Shown here in pieces: positions 47,634 through 56,110 of a stretch of DNA of 64,000 bases. The translations under genes were made by a program, and so were the position numbers. This DNA is from an uncultured Amylibacter sp. (GTDB lineage Bacteria > Pseudomonadota > Alphaproteobacteria > Rhodobacterales > Rhodobacteraceae): assembly GCA_959347425.1 (NCBI GenBank), contig OY365741.1, positions 1,946,501 through 2,010,500 on the forward strand, given 5' to 3'. The first letter of the stretch is position 1, and each line of letters begins with the position of its first letter. Below the pieces are notes generated by a model that was not told the origin of the DNA, made no database searches, and saw nothing but the letters and a program-made list of their open reading frames with translations.

Positions 47634-48164
47634 TTAATGTCGCCCTAATAAACGGTCTAGGCTTATCGGTCCTGCGCCCTTTGATACTATGATTAAAAGG
47701 ATGAAAATCCATAATGTTCGCTCATCAATCAGACCATTTTGGAAGCGGTCAAACCATCCGCCCAATTCCGCGCCGTGTCCCGTGATATCAACCAGTGTTT
47801 GGACGAGAATAAAGCCAATCATGCCCAGTGCCGCCAATCGCGAGAATAACCCGATTAAAATCAATACAGGCAGGACGAATTCCGCCCAAGTTCCCGCATA
47901 TCCTATAAGTTTAAGGATAATGTTTAGGCTTGCTGAGTCATATAGCACTGCCTCCATTTGTTTGGGAAACATTTGGGCGTATCCGTTGACGGTGACCGTT
48001 AGAAATCCGAAAAAACCGTCGCCTATTTTGGTTAAGGCAGAGTTCCAATAATAATGGAATAGCACTGCTACAAAGGCGAATCGCGCCAGAGTCGTGATGA
48101 ACCAGTCGCCCAAGGCGGAGGATATTTGCGTGAAAATTCGGTCGTAAAGTGAGAATAATTGCAT
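47634..48164 (-). CDS. DoxX family membrane protein of the bufferin operon
   Basis: The 176-residue protein has four predicted membrane helices and DoxX-family features (LARFAFVAVLFHYYWNSALTKI near the N-terminus, WAEFVLPVLILIGLFSRLAALGM in the middle). DoxX-like proteins are frequent last genes of bufferin-type copper RiPP operons, where a role in redox or membrane handling is suspected. It lies 48 bp downstream of bufC on the same strand, supporting co-transcription. An IlvB-type metabolic role is unlikely from context. Confidence 0.88.
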   Translation of the reverse strand: MQLFSLYDRIFTQISSALGDWFITTLARFAFVAVLFHYYWNSALTKIGDGFFGFLTVTVNGYAQMFPKQMEAVLYDSASLNIILKLIGYAGTWAEFVLPVLILIGLFSRLAALGMIGFILVQTLVDITGHGAELGGWFDRFQNGLIDERTLWIFILLIIVSKGAGPISLDRLLGRH

Positions 48165-48212
48165 GGGGTTTCGTCTTTCTGTTTTGGTCTTTCTAGGTTG
48201 ATTTTTATCAAG

Positions 48213-48986
48213 TTAGTTGTTTCTTATACCACAAACAACACGGGTTTCCAAGAGCAAACGAATCGCCCCCGTCAAGTCAAAATCTGTGGCATCGGATTTT
48301 ACCGCCTCTTTTGTCGCTATTTCCGCCGCGTTTTCCGCCGAAGTTTCCAACGTTTCACCTTTACGCAGGGCATCAATAAAATGATAATCCGCCGCCGATA
48401 TTTCACGAAACATCACATCCAATTCGGGGCGGAACACCAGCAAATAAACGCCCGAAACGCCTATATCCACGGCCTCATCCATATTCGCCCGCCATATATT
48501 CGCCACGGGATAGGGGGATTGCAAAACCATCGCACTCGGCGCGAAATCAAACCGAACCGCGCCCAAATCCTCCGCAGGCACCGCCTGCAAATCCGCCCCA
48601 GTTATCGCCACAGCATCACCCGCGTGATACGCCAGCCTCCGCGCCAATTCCAACCGCGCGACATCCGCCAAATAGGGCAGGTGGGCAACTGCCTCAAACC
48701 CCTCCAAAAACGCGGGAAAATCCGCACCATAAAACAGAATAACCGGCGTTTTCGGCGGGTGTTTTTTGATATAAACACGGGTTATTTCGGTGAAAGAAGG
48801 CTCGCCCAATAACCGCGCAATCACGGGGAAAGCGACACGCAAAGCCTCAATCAAACTGAACATAACGTTGTTACGATAGACATCAAATCGCTTGCCCGCG
48901 CCGCGCCCCGATGGGTCTATTACCCCTTGTGGCACTGGGGCTTTTGGGTCTAACAACGCCTCGGTAAAGTCGGATTGTTGGGTCAT
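48213..48986 (-). CDS. bufC: DUF2063 protein BufC (MNIO partner)
   Basis: The 257-residue protein has the DUF2063 N-terminal block (FTEALLDPKAPVPQGVIDP, RFDVYRNNVMFSLIEALRVAFPV) and a C-terminal domain. DUF2063 proteins partner the MNIO enzyme (DUF692) and help recruit the precursor peptide, as in the methanobactin MbnB-MbnC pair. The ATG at 48986 overlaps the bufB stop as ATGA, so the two are translationally coupled and probably form a complex. Codon use is like that of the core genes. Confidence 0.9.
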   Translation of the reverse strand: MTQQSDFTEALLDPKAPVPQGVIDPSGRGAGKRFDVYRNNVMFSLIEALRVAFPVIARLLGEPSFTEITRVYIKKHPPKTPVILFYGADFPAFLEGFEAVAHLPYLADVARLELARRLAYHAGDAVAITGADLQAVPAEDLGAVRFDFAPSAMVLQSPYPVANIWRANMDEAVDIGVSGVYLLVFRPELDVMFREISAADYHFIDALRKGETLETSAENAAEIATKEAVKSDATDFDLTGAIRLLLETRVVCGIRNN

Positions 48987-49864
48987 GCCGCGCCCCTTTG
49001 CGCACCCGTGGTCTTATTCAAAATAGCCTCCGCCGCCGCAACATCACGCCGCAAAGTCGGCCACGGGGGAATATCGTTGTCCCATTCTATCAGCGTAGGC
49101 CGCGCCCCACCTTGCGTTAAAACATAATCATACAGGTCAAAAACAGGGTCAATCACCGCGCGACTATGCGAATCAATCAGCAGAGTTTGCCCGTGGTCAT
49201 CCGTGTCTTCCTCATGCCCGCCAAGGTGGATTTCGCCCACATGCGCTAGGGGAAACGCGTCAATATAGCCCCGCGTGTCGTAATTTTGATTGGTGGCAGA
49301 GACGAAAACATTATTCACATCCAGCAAAAGCCCGCACCCCGTGCGTGTGGCGATTTGGGCGAGGAAATCGGTCTCTGCCATCGTGGATTCGCTGAACGCG
49401 ACATAGGTGGATGGGTTTTCCAGCAGCATTTGCAGTCCCAGCGTGTCTTGGACTTGGTCAATATGGTCGCACACGCGGGTCAATGCGGTGGCGGTATAAG
49501 GCACGGGCAGGAGGTCGTTTAAAAACGCGCCCTCGTGCGTAGACCACGCCAGATGTTCGGAAAATTGCGCGGGTTTTAGCCAGTTTATCAGGTGCTTCAG
49601 TCGCGCCAGATGGTCGGTATCCAGCGCGTCTTCGCCGCCTATGGACAGACCGACTCCGTGGCAGGACACGGGGTAAATATCGCGCATGTGGCGCAGTTGA
49701 GTGATGGGGGTGCCGCCGTCGCCCATGTAATTCTCGGCATGGATTTCAATCCAACCGATGTCGGTGGGATTTGCCAGAATATCGTTTATATGTTGGGGTT
49801 TAAAGCCTACACCCGCCCGTAGTGGCAGGTTTATTGGGCGGTTATGTGTTTGGTGTGTGGGCAT
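48983..49864 (-). CDS. bufB: MNIO-family RiPP-modifying enzyme BufB (DUF692)
   Basis: The protein has about 293 residues and the TIM-barrel DUF692 fold. Likely iron ligands lie in IEIHAENYM, SCHGVGLSIGG, SEHLAWS, LLENPSTYV, LLLDVNNVFV, EIHLGGHEED, DSHSRAV and LIEWDNDIP. MNIO enzymes use two or three iron ions and O2 to modify Cys residues of precursor peptides; in Caulobacter bufferins they make thiooxazoles that bind copper. I chose the ATG at 49864 because AAGGGG lies six bases before it; a longer frame from 49900 would begin inside a hairpin. Confidence 0.93.
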   Translation of the reverse strand: MPTHQTHNRPINLPLRAGVGFKPQHINDILANPTDIGWIEIHAENYMGDGGTPITQLRHMRDIYPVSCHGVGLSIGGEDALDTDHLARLKHLINWLKPAQFSEHLAWSTHEGAFLNDLLPVPYTATALTRVCDHIDQVQDTLGLQMLLENPSTYVAFSESTMAETDFLAQIATRTGCGLLLDVNNVFVSATNQNYDTRGYIDAFPLAHVGEIHLGGHEEDTDDHGQTLLIDSHSRAVIDPVFDLYDYVLTQGGARPTLIEWDNDIPPWPTLRRDVAAAEAILNKTTGAQRGAA

Positions 49865-49886
49865 TTTCATCCCCTTTTTTATGATA

Positions 49887-49920
49887 AAACCCTTGAGCAA
49901 CGATTGCCACCCAAGGGTTT
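49887..49920 (-). terminator. Hairpin between bufA and bufB (partial terminator or RNA stabiliser)
   Basis: AAACCCTTG (49887-49895) pairs with CAAGGGTTT (49912-49920), and an inner GCAA/TTGC stem lies in the loop. On the minus strand only four U residues follow before the sequence changes, so read-through is expected. The placement fits high expression of the small precursor and lower expression of the enzymes. Confidence 0.65.
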
Positions 49921-49976
49921 TTGTCGACAGAGGTCTGGTAGCCTTTACTCCAAAATATCCTCCCTAATGTGGTACA

Positions 49977-50276
49977 TTAGGACGGTAAATCGCGATTAAG
50001 AGCCTCCAGTGAACCCTTACGAGGCGAGCCGTCAGCGGCGTTTGGCAGGTCTATTTCCGCACAAGTGCCGGATTCAACCAGAGTCCAAGCGTTGCCTTGG
50101 TAATCGACTTTTGATGTGCCAGCGCAGGTAGTTCCTGGACCAGCAGCACAGCCGTTTTGACCTGCTTTTGAAACGCCGAAGCACTTCTCATTTGCGGCGA
50201 AGGCACCAGTGCCCAGCGCAGAAACAGCCGTAGTTACGGCCGCTGCAATCGCCAAAGATTTTGTAAAATTAGCCAT
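49977..50276 (-). CDS. bufA: Bufferin precursor peptide BufA1 (DUF2282)
   Basis: The 99-residue precursor has a cleavable signal peptide (likely cut after AFA, residue 27) and four Cys in the mature part: Cys32, Cys43, Cys51 and Cys72. The core reads [17 protein letters not shown], then a Thr-Cys-Ala-Gly segment and [12 protein letters not shown], matching DUF2282. Homologues in Caulobacter are bufferins: periplasmic RiPPs whose modified cysteines chelate copper. The start is preceded by AAGGAG. It is the first gene of bufA-bufB-bufC-doxX. The four-Cys spacing is canonical, so it should be functional. Confidence 0.93.
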   Translation of the reverse strand: MANFTKSLAIAAAVTTAVSALGTGAFAANEKCFGVSKAGQNGCAAGPGTTCAGTSKVDYQGNAWTLVESGTCAEIDLPNAADGSPRKGSLEALNRDLPS

Positions 50277-50397
50277 GTTATAGCTCCTTTATGTTATGGT
50301 TTTATGCTTGGGTTATTCCAAGCGATGGATATGTCTTTAATGGTATTTTCTGGGAATTGCCAATGAAAAAGCCGTGATACACAGTTATTTGATTAGG

Positions 50398-50875
50398 TGT
50401 TAGGTGTGAATGATGAATTGTGAATGATGAATTGTGAATGATGCCCTTCGGGTCTTCGTCATCGCTTACGCGAATGCCGACCAGCCCCAAGCGAGGGCGT
50501 GGTCTTTTGTGCGTAGCCCCCGCTTCGCGGGAGCATGCCAAAAGCCCTTTGGTTTCAAGACGATAGTGATTCTATAAATTTACTATCTGGAATAACAAGA
50601 TTATAGAGTGGGTTATTTGCAAAGAATACTTGGGAATTGGCGATAGGTTTGCTCTAAATTTATTTAGGCTTTGCCTAGATGCTTGGATAGGCTTTAGTCA
50701 TAAAACCCCGCTCGCCCAAGCCTCGCAGAGGGGTGGGCGGGCGGGAAGCCCGAACGCAGGGGCTTGTCCCCAAGTGAGGGCGAAACAAAAAACCTCTATC
50801 CTTAACTCCTAATAACAAACCCCTAATCCAGAATAACCAGTAATTCACCATTCACCATTCACCATTCATCATTAC
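50398..50875 (+). repeat. Interspersed element, copy B (forward)
   Basis: About 480 bp between the bufA promoter region and the fpr stop. It starts with GTGAATGATGAATT units and ends with inverted ATTCACC units, which include the fpr stop codon. Core blocks are shared in the same order with copy A, with an extra CCCCAAGCGAGGGCG insertion and a CCCGCTTCGCGGG hairpin. Between it and bufA (50277-50397) lies the presumed bufA promoter, in which I see no clear consensus. Confidence 0.88.
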
Positions 50876-51678
50876 CCAACGAACGCCTTCTCAATCACAA
50901 AATGCGCGGGTTGGCTGTTCGCGCCCTCGATCATCCCTGCCGCCTGACAAATCTCTTTCACCTCGGTATTTAACGCCATAGACCCGCAGACCATCAGCCT
51001 ATCTTCGCTAGCATCCAAAGCGGGCAATCCCAAATCCCGTGCCATCGAGCCGTCTTTGATTAACGTGGTAATCCGCCCCATCCGCGCGCTCGCCTCCTGG
51101 GTAGTCGTTGGGTAATACCGCAATGCACCCTTAATATACTCACCAATCAGCGGGTCATCAGGCAATCTTGCCACCAAATCCGCGCCGTATTTCAAATCGG
51201 CAACTTCGCGGCAAGTATGGCATAAAATCACCTGTTCATACCTCTCGTACAAATCAGGATCGCGCAAAAGCGAGGCAAAAGGGGCAATCCCCGTGCCAGT
51301 CGCTATCATATAAATCCGTTTGGCGGGTAGCAGAGCATCCAGCACCAACGTCCCCACAGGTTTGGGTCGCACGATGACTTGATCACCCGCCTGAATTCCC
51401 TGCAAACGAGAGGTGAGTGGGCCGTCCAGTACCTTGATAGAATAAAATTCGAGCGTATCATCCCAACTGGGGGATGCGATGGAATATGCCCTCAGCAACG
51501 GCTTGCCATTATCGCCAAGCAACCCGATCATGACGAACTCCCCACTGCGAAACCGTAGCGAAGGGGGGCGCGTTAGGGTAAAGGAAAACAGGCGGTCGGT
51601 GTAGTGTTTCACCGAAACAACCGTCTGTGCGTCGGGCAGAATCGGGGTTGCGGGGGTTTTTTGTAGGGTTTGGGTCAT
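50872..51678 (-). CDS. fpr: Ferredoxin-NADP+ reductase
   Basis: The 268-residue flavoenzyme has the FAD-binding RSGEFVMIGL and RAYSIASP motifs, the NADP-binding MIATGTGIAPFASLLRDP, CGS-type LMVCGSMALNTE, and the C-terminal HFVIEKAFVG typical of bacterial/alphaproteobacterial FPRs. It passes electrons between NADPH and ferredoxin, here most likely to feed the sulfite reductase encoded in the same operon. The start overlaps the DUF4145 stop (ATGA). The stop codon is the first unit of the adjacent repeat array. Confidence 0.95.
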   Translation of the reverse strand: MTQTLQKTPATPILPDAQTVVSVKHYTDRLFSFTLTRPPSLRFRSGEFVMIGLLGDNGKPLLRAYSIASPSWDDTLEFYSIKVLDGPLTSRLQGIQAGDQVIVRPKPVGTLVLDALLPAKRIYMIATGTGIAPFASLLRDPDLYERYEQVILCHTCREVADLKYGADLVARLPDDPLIGEYIKGALRYYPTTTQEASARMGRITTLIKDGSMARDLGLPALDASEDRLMVCGSMALNTEVKEICQAAGMIEGANSQPAHFVIEKAFVG

Positions 51679-52340
51679 TGGGTTTCCTTTGGTTTGGCTC
51701 TGTTTTTAACGCCTTCGCGTTTGACTTCTGGTAGCTTGCCGTATATTTGGTCAAGTCTGGCATTGTCACCTATTGTTTTTTCAACAATATAATTAATTGC
51801 AAAGAATAAACCGCTTACAGTACTCGCGCCCTCCGCACCTGTTAAGTCCATTAGTCCATCATGCGCCCCACCCTCATTGGCAGTAATTCGCAAAATATGA
51901 AGACTTTGTATAATTCTTGCATCTAATCGTTCTTTCGTTGCTAATGTTTCAATCCGTGTATTTAGTTTGCCCTTGGTCTCGCCCAAATGAACCGTTAGCC
52001 TTTCAGTAGCAACACGTAGCAAGGTAGCCGCAGCTCTTGGGGAATAAATACTTACCAAACGTGCTTCTTCGTATATTTCTTTTACATCATCAGGCATGTT
52101 ATCGTTTGGTTGGTGTGCAGAAGAAATAATTGGGTCAATCATTTGCCCCCTGTACCAAACCGCAATTTTTGTACAGTCAAAGCATGTTGTACTCCAAAGT
52201 TCTGTAGCTGGGGAAGTGCCATGCCCATTTAGTTGAAATTGCTTTATTCTTTCCCATTTTTGATGGGTAAAAACATCGCAGTAGGGGCAATGAAATTTTG
52301 CCCTCTTAAATGCAGGTTTTCTTTCTTCTTCAGTAGTCAT
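51675..52340 (-). CDS. DUF4145 domain protein inserted in the sulfite-reduction operon
   Basis: The 221-residue protein has a zinc-ribbon-like Cys pair (FHCPYCD) and another (CFDC), then the DUF4145 core (SPRAAATLLRVATERL, HILRITANEGGAHDG). DUF4145 occurs in proteins near restriction, toxin and defence genes; molecular function is unknown. The gene is clearly AT-richer than its neighbours and is linked to both by ATGA overlaps, with AGGAAA just upstream of its start. In related operons DUF934 and fpr or cysH are not interrupted by it, so I infer an acquired gene fitted into the operon. Confidence 0.85.
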   Translation of the reverse strand: MTTEEERKPAFKRAKFHCPYCDVFTHQKWERIKQFQLNGHGTSPATELWSTTCFDCTKIAVWYRGQMIDPIISSAHQPNDNMPDDVKEIYEEARLVSIYSPRAAATLLRVATERLTVHLGETKGKLNTRIETLATKERLDARIIQSLHILRITANEGGAHDGLMDLTGAEGASTVSGLFFAINYIVEKTIGDNARLDQIYGKLPEVKREGVKNRAKPKETQ

Positions 52341-52813
52341 TCCATTTCCTTTCTATTATGGTTTGTGCCACCGCTCTTATCACTTTGCGCCGCCCCCCGC
52401 AACCTATCAGCATAGCTATTGCTGCGCCAATCGCCACGGAACAGCCACTGCTCCTCGCCCATCCGCACCGCCAAATCATCGCTTATTTCCACCTCATCAA
52501 ACCCGCATCGCCGCGCCATAGCATACTGGTCTGCCAGCACATGCCCCACCGCCCGCAACCGCCCGCCATAGCCCAACATCCGCAAATGCCGTGCCAAGGA
52601 AAACCCGCGCCCATCGTGGAACGAGGGGAAGGCGATTCGCATCATCGCACACGCCTCAAAAAACGGTTGCACAGCCGCCGCGTCCGCCGTATTCGGCAGG
52701 TCTATCGCGTAGCCCGCAGGATGGTCTCGGTCGGTTAAAATAGTATCATCCCACGCCAAAACGCGCCCTGTCCAGTCGTCCGTGCTAAACCCTTTATCGG
52801 TAATAATCGGCAT
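52337..52813 (-). CDS. DUF934 protein (sulfite-reduction accessory)
   Basis: The 158-residue protein belongs to DUF934, with FPSFHDGRGFSLARHLR, LRAVGHVLADQ and MARRCGFDEVEI. DUF934 genes almost always accompany assimilatory sulfite reductase (cysI) in proteobacteria; the exact role is not established. It starts two bases after the cysI stop. The last 20 or so residues (from about GAAQSDKSGG) look unlike the conserved family C-terminus and coincide with the junction to the AT-rich DUF4145 gene, so they may have changed on insertion. Confidence 0.9.
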   Translation of the reverse strand: MPIITDKGFSTDDWTGRVLAWDDTILTDRDHPAGYAIDLPNTADAAAVQPFFEACAMMRIAFPSFHDGRGFSLARHLRMLGYGGRLRAVGHVLADQYAMARRCGFDEVEISDDLAVRMGEEQWLFRGDWRSNSYADRLRGAAQSDKSGGTNHNRKEME

Positions 52814-52815
52814 AG

Positions 52816-54474
52816 CTAATGCACCGTTTCTGGATACAAAGCCGCCTTAAACGGGGCAATCCCAACGCGCCGATAAAACGCGATAAACACCTCATCCGCG
52901 TCCAATCGCCCGTCCATATAAACCCCGATAATCCGTGAAACTGCGTTCAAAATCTCATCCGCGCCGAAACCTGGGCCGACCCGCTCGCCTATCGCCGCGG
53001 TCTCCGAGCCATCCCCGCCCAGCGTGATTTGATAGCTTTCCACCCCCGCACGATCTAGCCCCAAAATACCGATATGCCCGACATGATGATGCCCGCAAGC
53101 ATTGATACAGCCCGATATTTTGATTTTTAACGCACCGATATCGTGCTCTTGTTTTAATGCGTCAAAATGCGTGGCGATTTCTTGGGCAATGGGAATGGAA
53201 CGCGCGGTCGCTAAAGAGCAATAATCCATACCCGGACAGGCTATTATATCCGAAATAAGCCCGATGTTTGCGGTCGCCAAATCCACGGCTCGCAACGCCT
53301 GATAAACCGCCAATAAATGCGATTTATGAATATGGGGCAGGATAACATTCTGCTCGTGGCTAATCCGCAATTCATCATGCCCATATTTTTCCGCCAAATC
53401 CGCCATTACCCGCATTTGCTCGGCAGTCGCGTCCCCTGGGGTCGCCCCGTGTTTTTTAATGGAAACCGTTAATATCGCGTAATCGGGGTTTTTATGTGCG
53501 CTGGTATTCGTATCCACAAACGCCCGAAACGCGGGGTTCGCCACCATAGCATCACTATGCCCCGCGATAGACGCGGTGATATACGCGGGCGGAGCAAACG
53601 CCGCTTCAATCTGGGCAAACAGGTCTTGGTCATAGCCGCCAAAGGAGAGGCGTTGTATCACAAATCGTTCCTCAATCAATTCGCGTAATTCGTCAATCCC
53701 CCGCTCATGCACAAGGATTTTTATCCGAGATTTGTATTTATTATCGCGCCGTCCGTCCCTGTTGTAAATCTGCAAAATGCTTTCTACATAAGGCAATAAA
53801 TCCGCCCGAGGCAGGAAATCGCGCAGAACTTTGCCAATCATCGGGGTGCGCCCCAGCCCGCCACCTATACAGACTTCATAGCCCGCGTTGCCTTGCGCAT
53901 CCCGCACCATACGCAGACCAATATCGTGGGCTTTGGTCACGGCACGGTCGTTTGGTGCGCCCGTGATGGCTATTTTAAACTTCCGCCCCAGAAAGGCGAA
54001 TTCGGGATGGTCGGTCGACCATTGGCGCAGCAATTCTGCGGTAGGGCGGGGGTCTTCAATCTCATCCTCCGCCGCGCCCGCGAAATGGTCGGCGGTGACA
54101 TTGCGCACGCAATTGCCAGAGGTTTGCACGGCATGCATATCCACCTCAGCCAAAGCATCCAGAATATCAGGCACATCGGTGAGTTTTGGCCAGTTATACT
54201 GGATATTTTGGCGGGTGGTGAAATGACCGTAGCCTTTGTCAAATTTCTCGGCAATAAACGCCAATTGGCGCATTTTTGCGGAATCCAGCGTGCCGTAAGG
54301 AATCGCCACCCGTAACATATAAGCATGCAGTTGCAGGTACAGCCCGTTCATCAAACGCAGGGGTTTGAATTCGTCTTCGCTGAGCGAGCCGTCAATCCTG
54401 CGTCCGACTTGCTGACGGAATTGGGCGTTGCGCTGGGTGATGAAATCTTTGTCAAATTGGCTGTAGGTGTACAT
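52816..54474 (-). CDS. cysI: Assimilatory sulfite reductase hemoprotein CysI
   Basis: The 552-residue enzyme of the nitrite/sulfite reductase family has siroheme/[4Fe-4S] ligands in CPGMDYCSLATARS and SGCINACGHHHVGHIGILG. The ferredoxin-like repeats include HFTTRQNIQYNWPKL. Six-electron reduction of sulfite to sulfide is inferred from the operon, which contains siroheme synthase, DUF2849, DUF934 and FPR; nitrite reduction is the alternative. The start shares one base with the DUF2849 stop (TAATG). A cysH gene, often in this operon, is not present. Confidence 0.94.
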   Translation of the reverse strand: MYTYSQFDKDFITQRNAQFRQQVGRRIDGSLSEDEFKPLRLMNGLYLQLHAYMLRVAIPYGTLDSAKMRQLAFIAEKFDKGYGHFTTRQNIQYNWPKLTDVPDILDALAEVDMHAVQTSGNCVRNVTADHFAGAAEDEIEDPRPTAELLRQWSTDHPEFAFLGRKFKIAITGAPNDRAVTKAHDIGLRMVRDAQGNAGYEVCIGGGLGRTPMIGKVLRDFLPRADLLPYVESILQIYNRDGRRDNKYKSRIKILVHERGIDELRELIEERFVIQRLSFGGYDQDLFAQIEAAFAPPAYITASIAGHSDAMVANPAFRAFVDTNTSAHKNPDYAILTVSIKKHGATPGDATAEQMRVMADLAEKYGHDELRISHEQNVILPHIHKSHLLAVYQALRAVDLATANIGLISDIIACPGMDYCSLATARSIPIAQEIATHFDALKQEHDIGALKIKISGCINACGHHHVGHIGILGLDRAGVESYQITLGGDGSETAAIGERVGPGFGADEILNAVSRIIGVYMDGRLDADEVFIAFYRRVGIAPFKAALYPETVH

Positions 54475-54791
54475 TATTTTGTGCTTTCGGTTTGTTTATC
54501 GGTTTGTTTTCCGTGGGGGTAGTTTGATGGACCTTTGGCGCGAAAGGCTTCGCGGAAATGGGCGGGGGCAGGGATGCCATCGGTGAGTATCATGTCCGCC
54601 AAATACGCCCCAGCGACTATGTTTTTCTGGGCTTGGGCGGTGGCGAGCATCGCGTTGGCTTGCGTTTCATCGGTGATATAGAGTGCGTCTTGCAAATCCG
54701 TAACCCAGTCGTGGCTGGGGTTTAGATAGACGACATCGCCCTCTATCAGGCGGTTTGCGGTTACGACCTTTGGGTGAAACGGACGCGCCAT
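54474..54791 (-). CDS. DUF2849 protein
   Basis: The 105-residue protein matches DUF2849: KVVTANRLIEGDVVYL near the N-terminus, DWVTDLQDALYITDE and a PAHFREAFRAKGPSNYP end. DUF2849 genes lie between cysG and cysI in alphaproteobacterial sulfite operons. No function is known. It is linked on both sides by one-base TAATG overlaps with cysG and cysI, indicating tight coupling. A Gln/Lys/Thr-rich tail follows the conserved part. Confidence 0.9.
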   Translation of the reverse strand: MARPFHPKVVTANRLIEGDVVYLNPSHDWVTDLQDALYITDETQANAMLATAQAQKNIVAGAYLADMILTDGIPAPAHFREAFRAKGPSNYPHGKQTDKQTESTK

Positions 54792-55936
54792 TAGTGAGCC
54801 TTTGCATTTGTATGATGGGTGTGGGTGGGTGCGTTAAAACGCGGGATGGTCGGACTCGGGGGCGTGTGGCTAGGATTAGAGCCATTGGTGTTATTATTAG
54901 CGTTATTATTATCGTTATTCGCCCCATTCACCGCGACATTCGGCACGATTTCCATCATAACCCCCGCGTTTTGCACCGCAATCGTATCCAACGCCAACCC
55001 CGCCTCTCGCGTGGCTTCAAACCCCGCGACATCGCCCGAAATCAACCGCACGACATGCATGCCTTCCTGCGCCGATTTTATCGCCGTTTGCGTTATTTCC
55101 AACGGGCTGTCCACGCCCAGCCGACCCGTGGGGATGACCACAGCCTCCCGCCTTGCCAGTTCCAAAAACTCCGAGCCCACCAAGGCATCGTAAATCACAA
55201 CATCCGCGTCATGTAATATAGTGTGGGCTTTCAACGTCAGCATCTCTGCCGTGTTATTGCCCGTTCCCATAATCCAAATCGCCCCTTGCGTGGCGGGCGT
55301 ATCCGCCATAGTTTGCTGGTATAAACGGCGCAATTCCGCCAAAACCGCCCGCGCCCCGCCCGCGCGATAGGCCGCAACCCCCGCGCCCGAATAAAACTGC
55401 GACCAGAAGGCGCGGCGTTTGCGTCCATGGGGCAGGTTTGCCGCGGTTTTGCGGAAATTTTGGGCTATCCGCGTGATGGGTCCTAATTCGGTGGGCAATG
55501 CGTCTTCCAGTTGTTTTTTTATCTGCCGAGCCAGCACGGGGGCTGCGCCTTCCGTGCCTATGGCTATGGTCAGGGGCGCGCGATCAACCATCGCGGGGGT
55601 GATGAAATCGCTGTTTTGCAGGTCATCGACTACGTTCGTTAAAACCCCGATTTTATGGGCGAGGGCAAGGGCGCGGAGGTCTTCCGTTTCATCATCATTG
55701 GCGCAATAAAACAGTTTGGCGGGTTTTATATCGGTTTGGCGGATTTGCCGTTCAATCAGGGATAATTTGCCCGCCCGCGCCCAGCTTTGGATTAATTTAT
55801 CGGGGTTCGTGCCATAGACAAAAATCCGCGCATCGGTTTTCAGCAGTAGGCGGAGTTTCGCCACGGCGGTTTCCCCCGCGCCCGAAATTACGACGGTTTG
55901 GCTATCCAAATCCAGATAAATGGGAAAGTGGCGCAT
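54791..55936 (-). CDS. cysG: Siroheme synthase CysG with a truncated methyltransferase half
   Basis: The 381-residue fusion has an intact-looking N-terminal Met8-type domain (YLDLDSQTVVISGAGETAVAKLRLLL, YCANDDE, FITPAMVDRAPLTIAIGTEGAAPVLAR) that oxidises precorrin-2 and inserts iron. The second domain aligns only with the first half of SUMT (GTGNNTAEMLTLKAHTILHD, VVIYDALVG, MHVVRLISGDVAGFEATREA, then VVP-like). The glycine-rich GAGPGDP and GGDPFVFGRG motifs are altered, and the C-terminal half is missing, replaced by an Asn/Pro/His low-complexity tail of about 45 residues. Uroporphyrinogen methylation is therefore unlikely, and a separate SUMT is expected elsewhere. First gene of the sulfite operon. 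Confidence 0.9.
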   Translation of the reverse strand: MRHFPIYLDLDSQTVVISGAGETAVAKLRLLLKTDARIFVYGTNPDKLIQSWARAGKLSLIERQIRQTDIKPAKLFYCANDDETEDLRALALAHKIGVLTNVVDDLQNSDFITPAMVDRAPLTIAIGTEGAAPVLARQIKKQLEDALPTELGPITRIAQNFRKTAANLPHGRKRRAFWSQFYSGAGVAAYRAGGARAVLAELRRLYQQTMADTPATQGAIWIMGTGNNTAEMLTLKAHTILHDADVVIYDALVGSEFLELARREAVVIPTGRLGVDSPLEITQTAIKSAQEGMHVVRLISGDVAGFEATREAGLALDTIAVQNAGVMMEIVPNVAVNGANNDNNNANNNTNGSNPSHTPPSPTIPRFNAPTHTHHTNAKAH

Positions 55937-56110
55937 TTTGGAGTGTCCTTTTGGGGGGCTTTTGGTGGTTTTTACAAATCTTATCCCTCTATTTACACAT
56001 ATTTGGATAATTTTCCACCCTAGCCCTTGTGTTTTTGGTAAAAAGGGGAATATATTCTAATAAATCGGTTTAACCCGTGTTTTTGTCTTAATAATGGAAA
56101 GGATTCAAAA

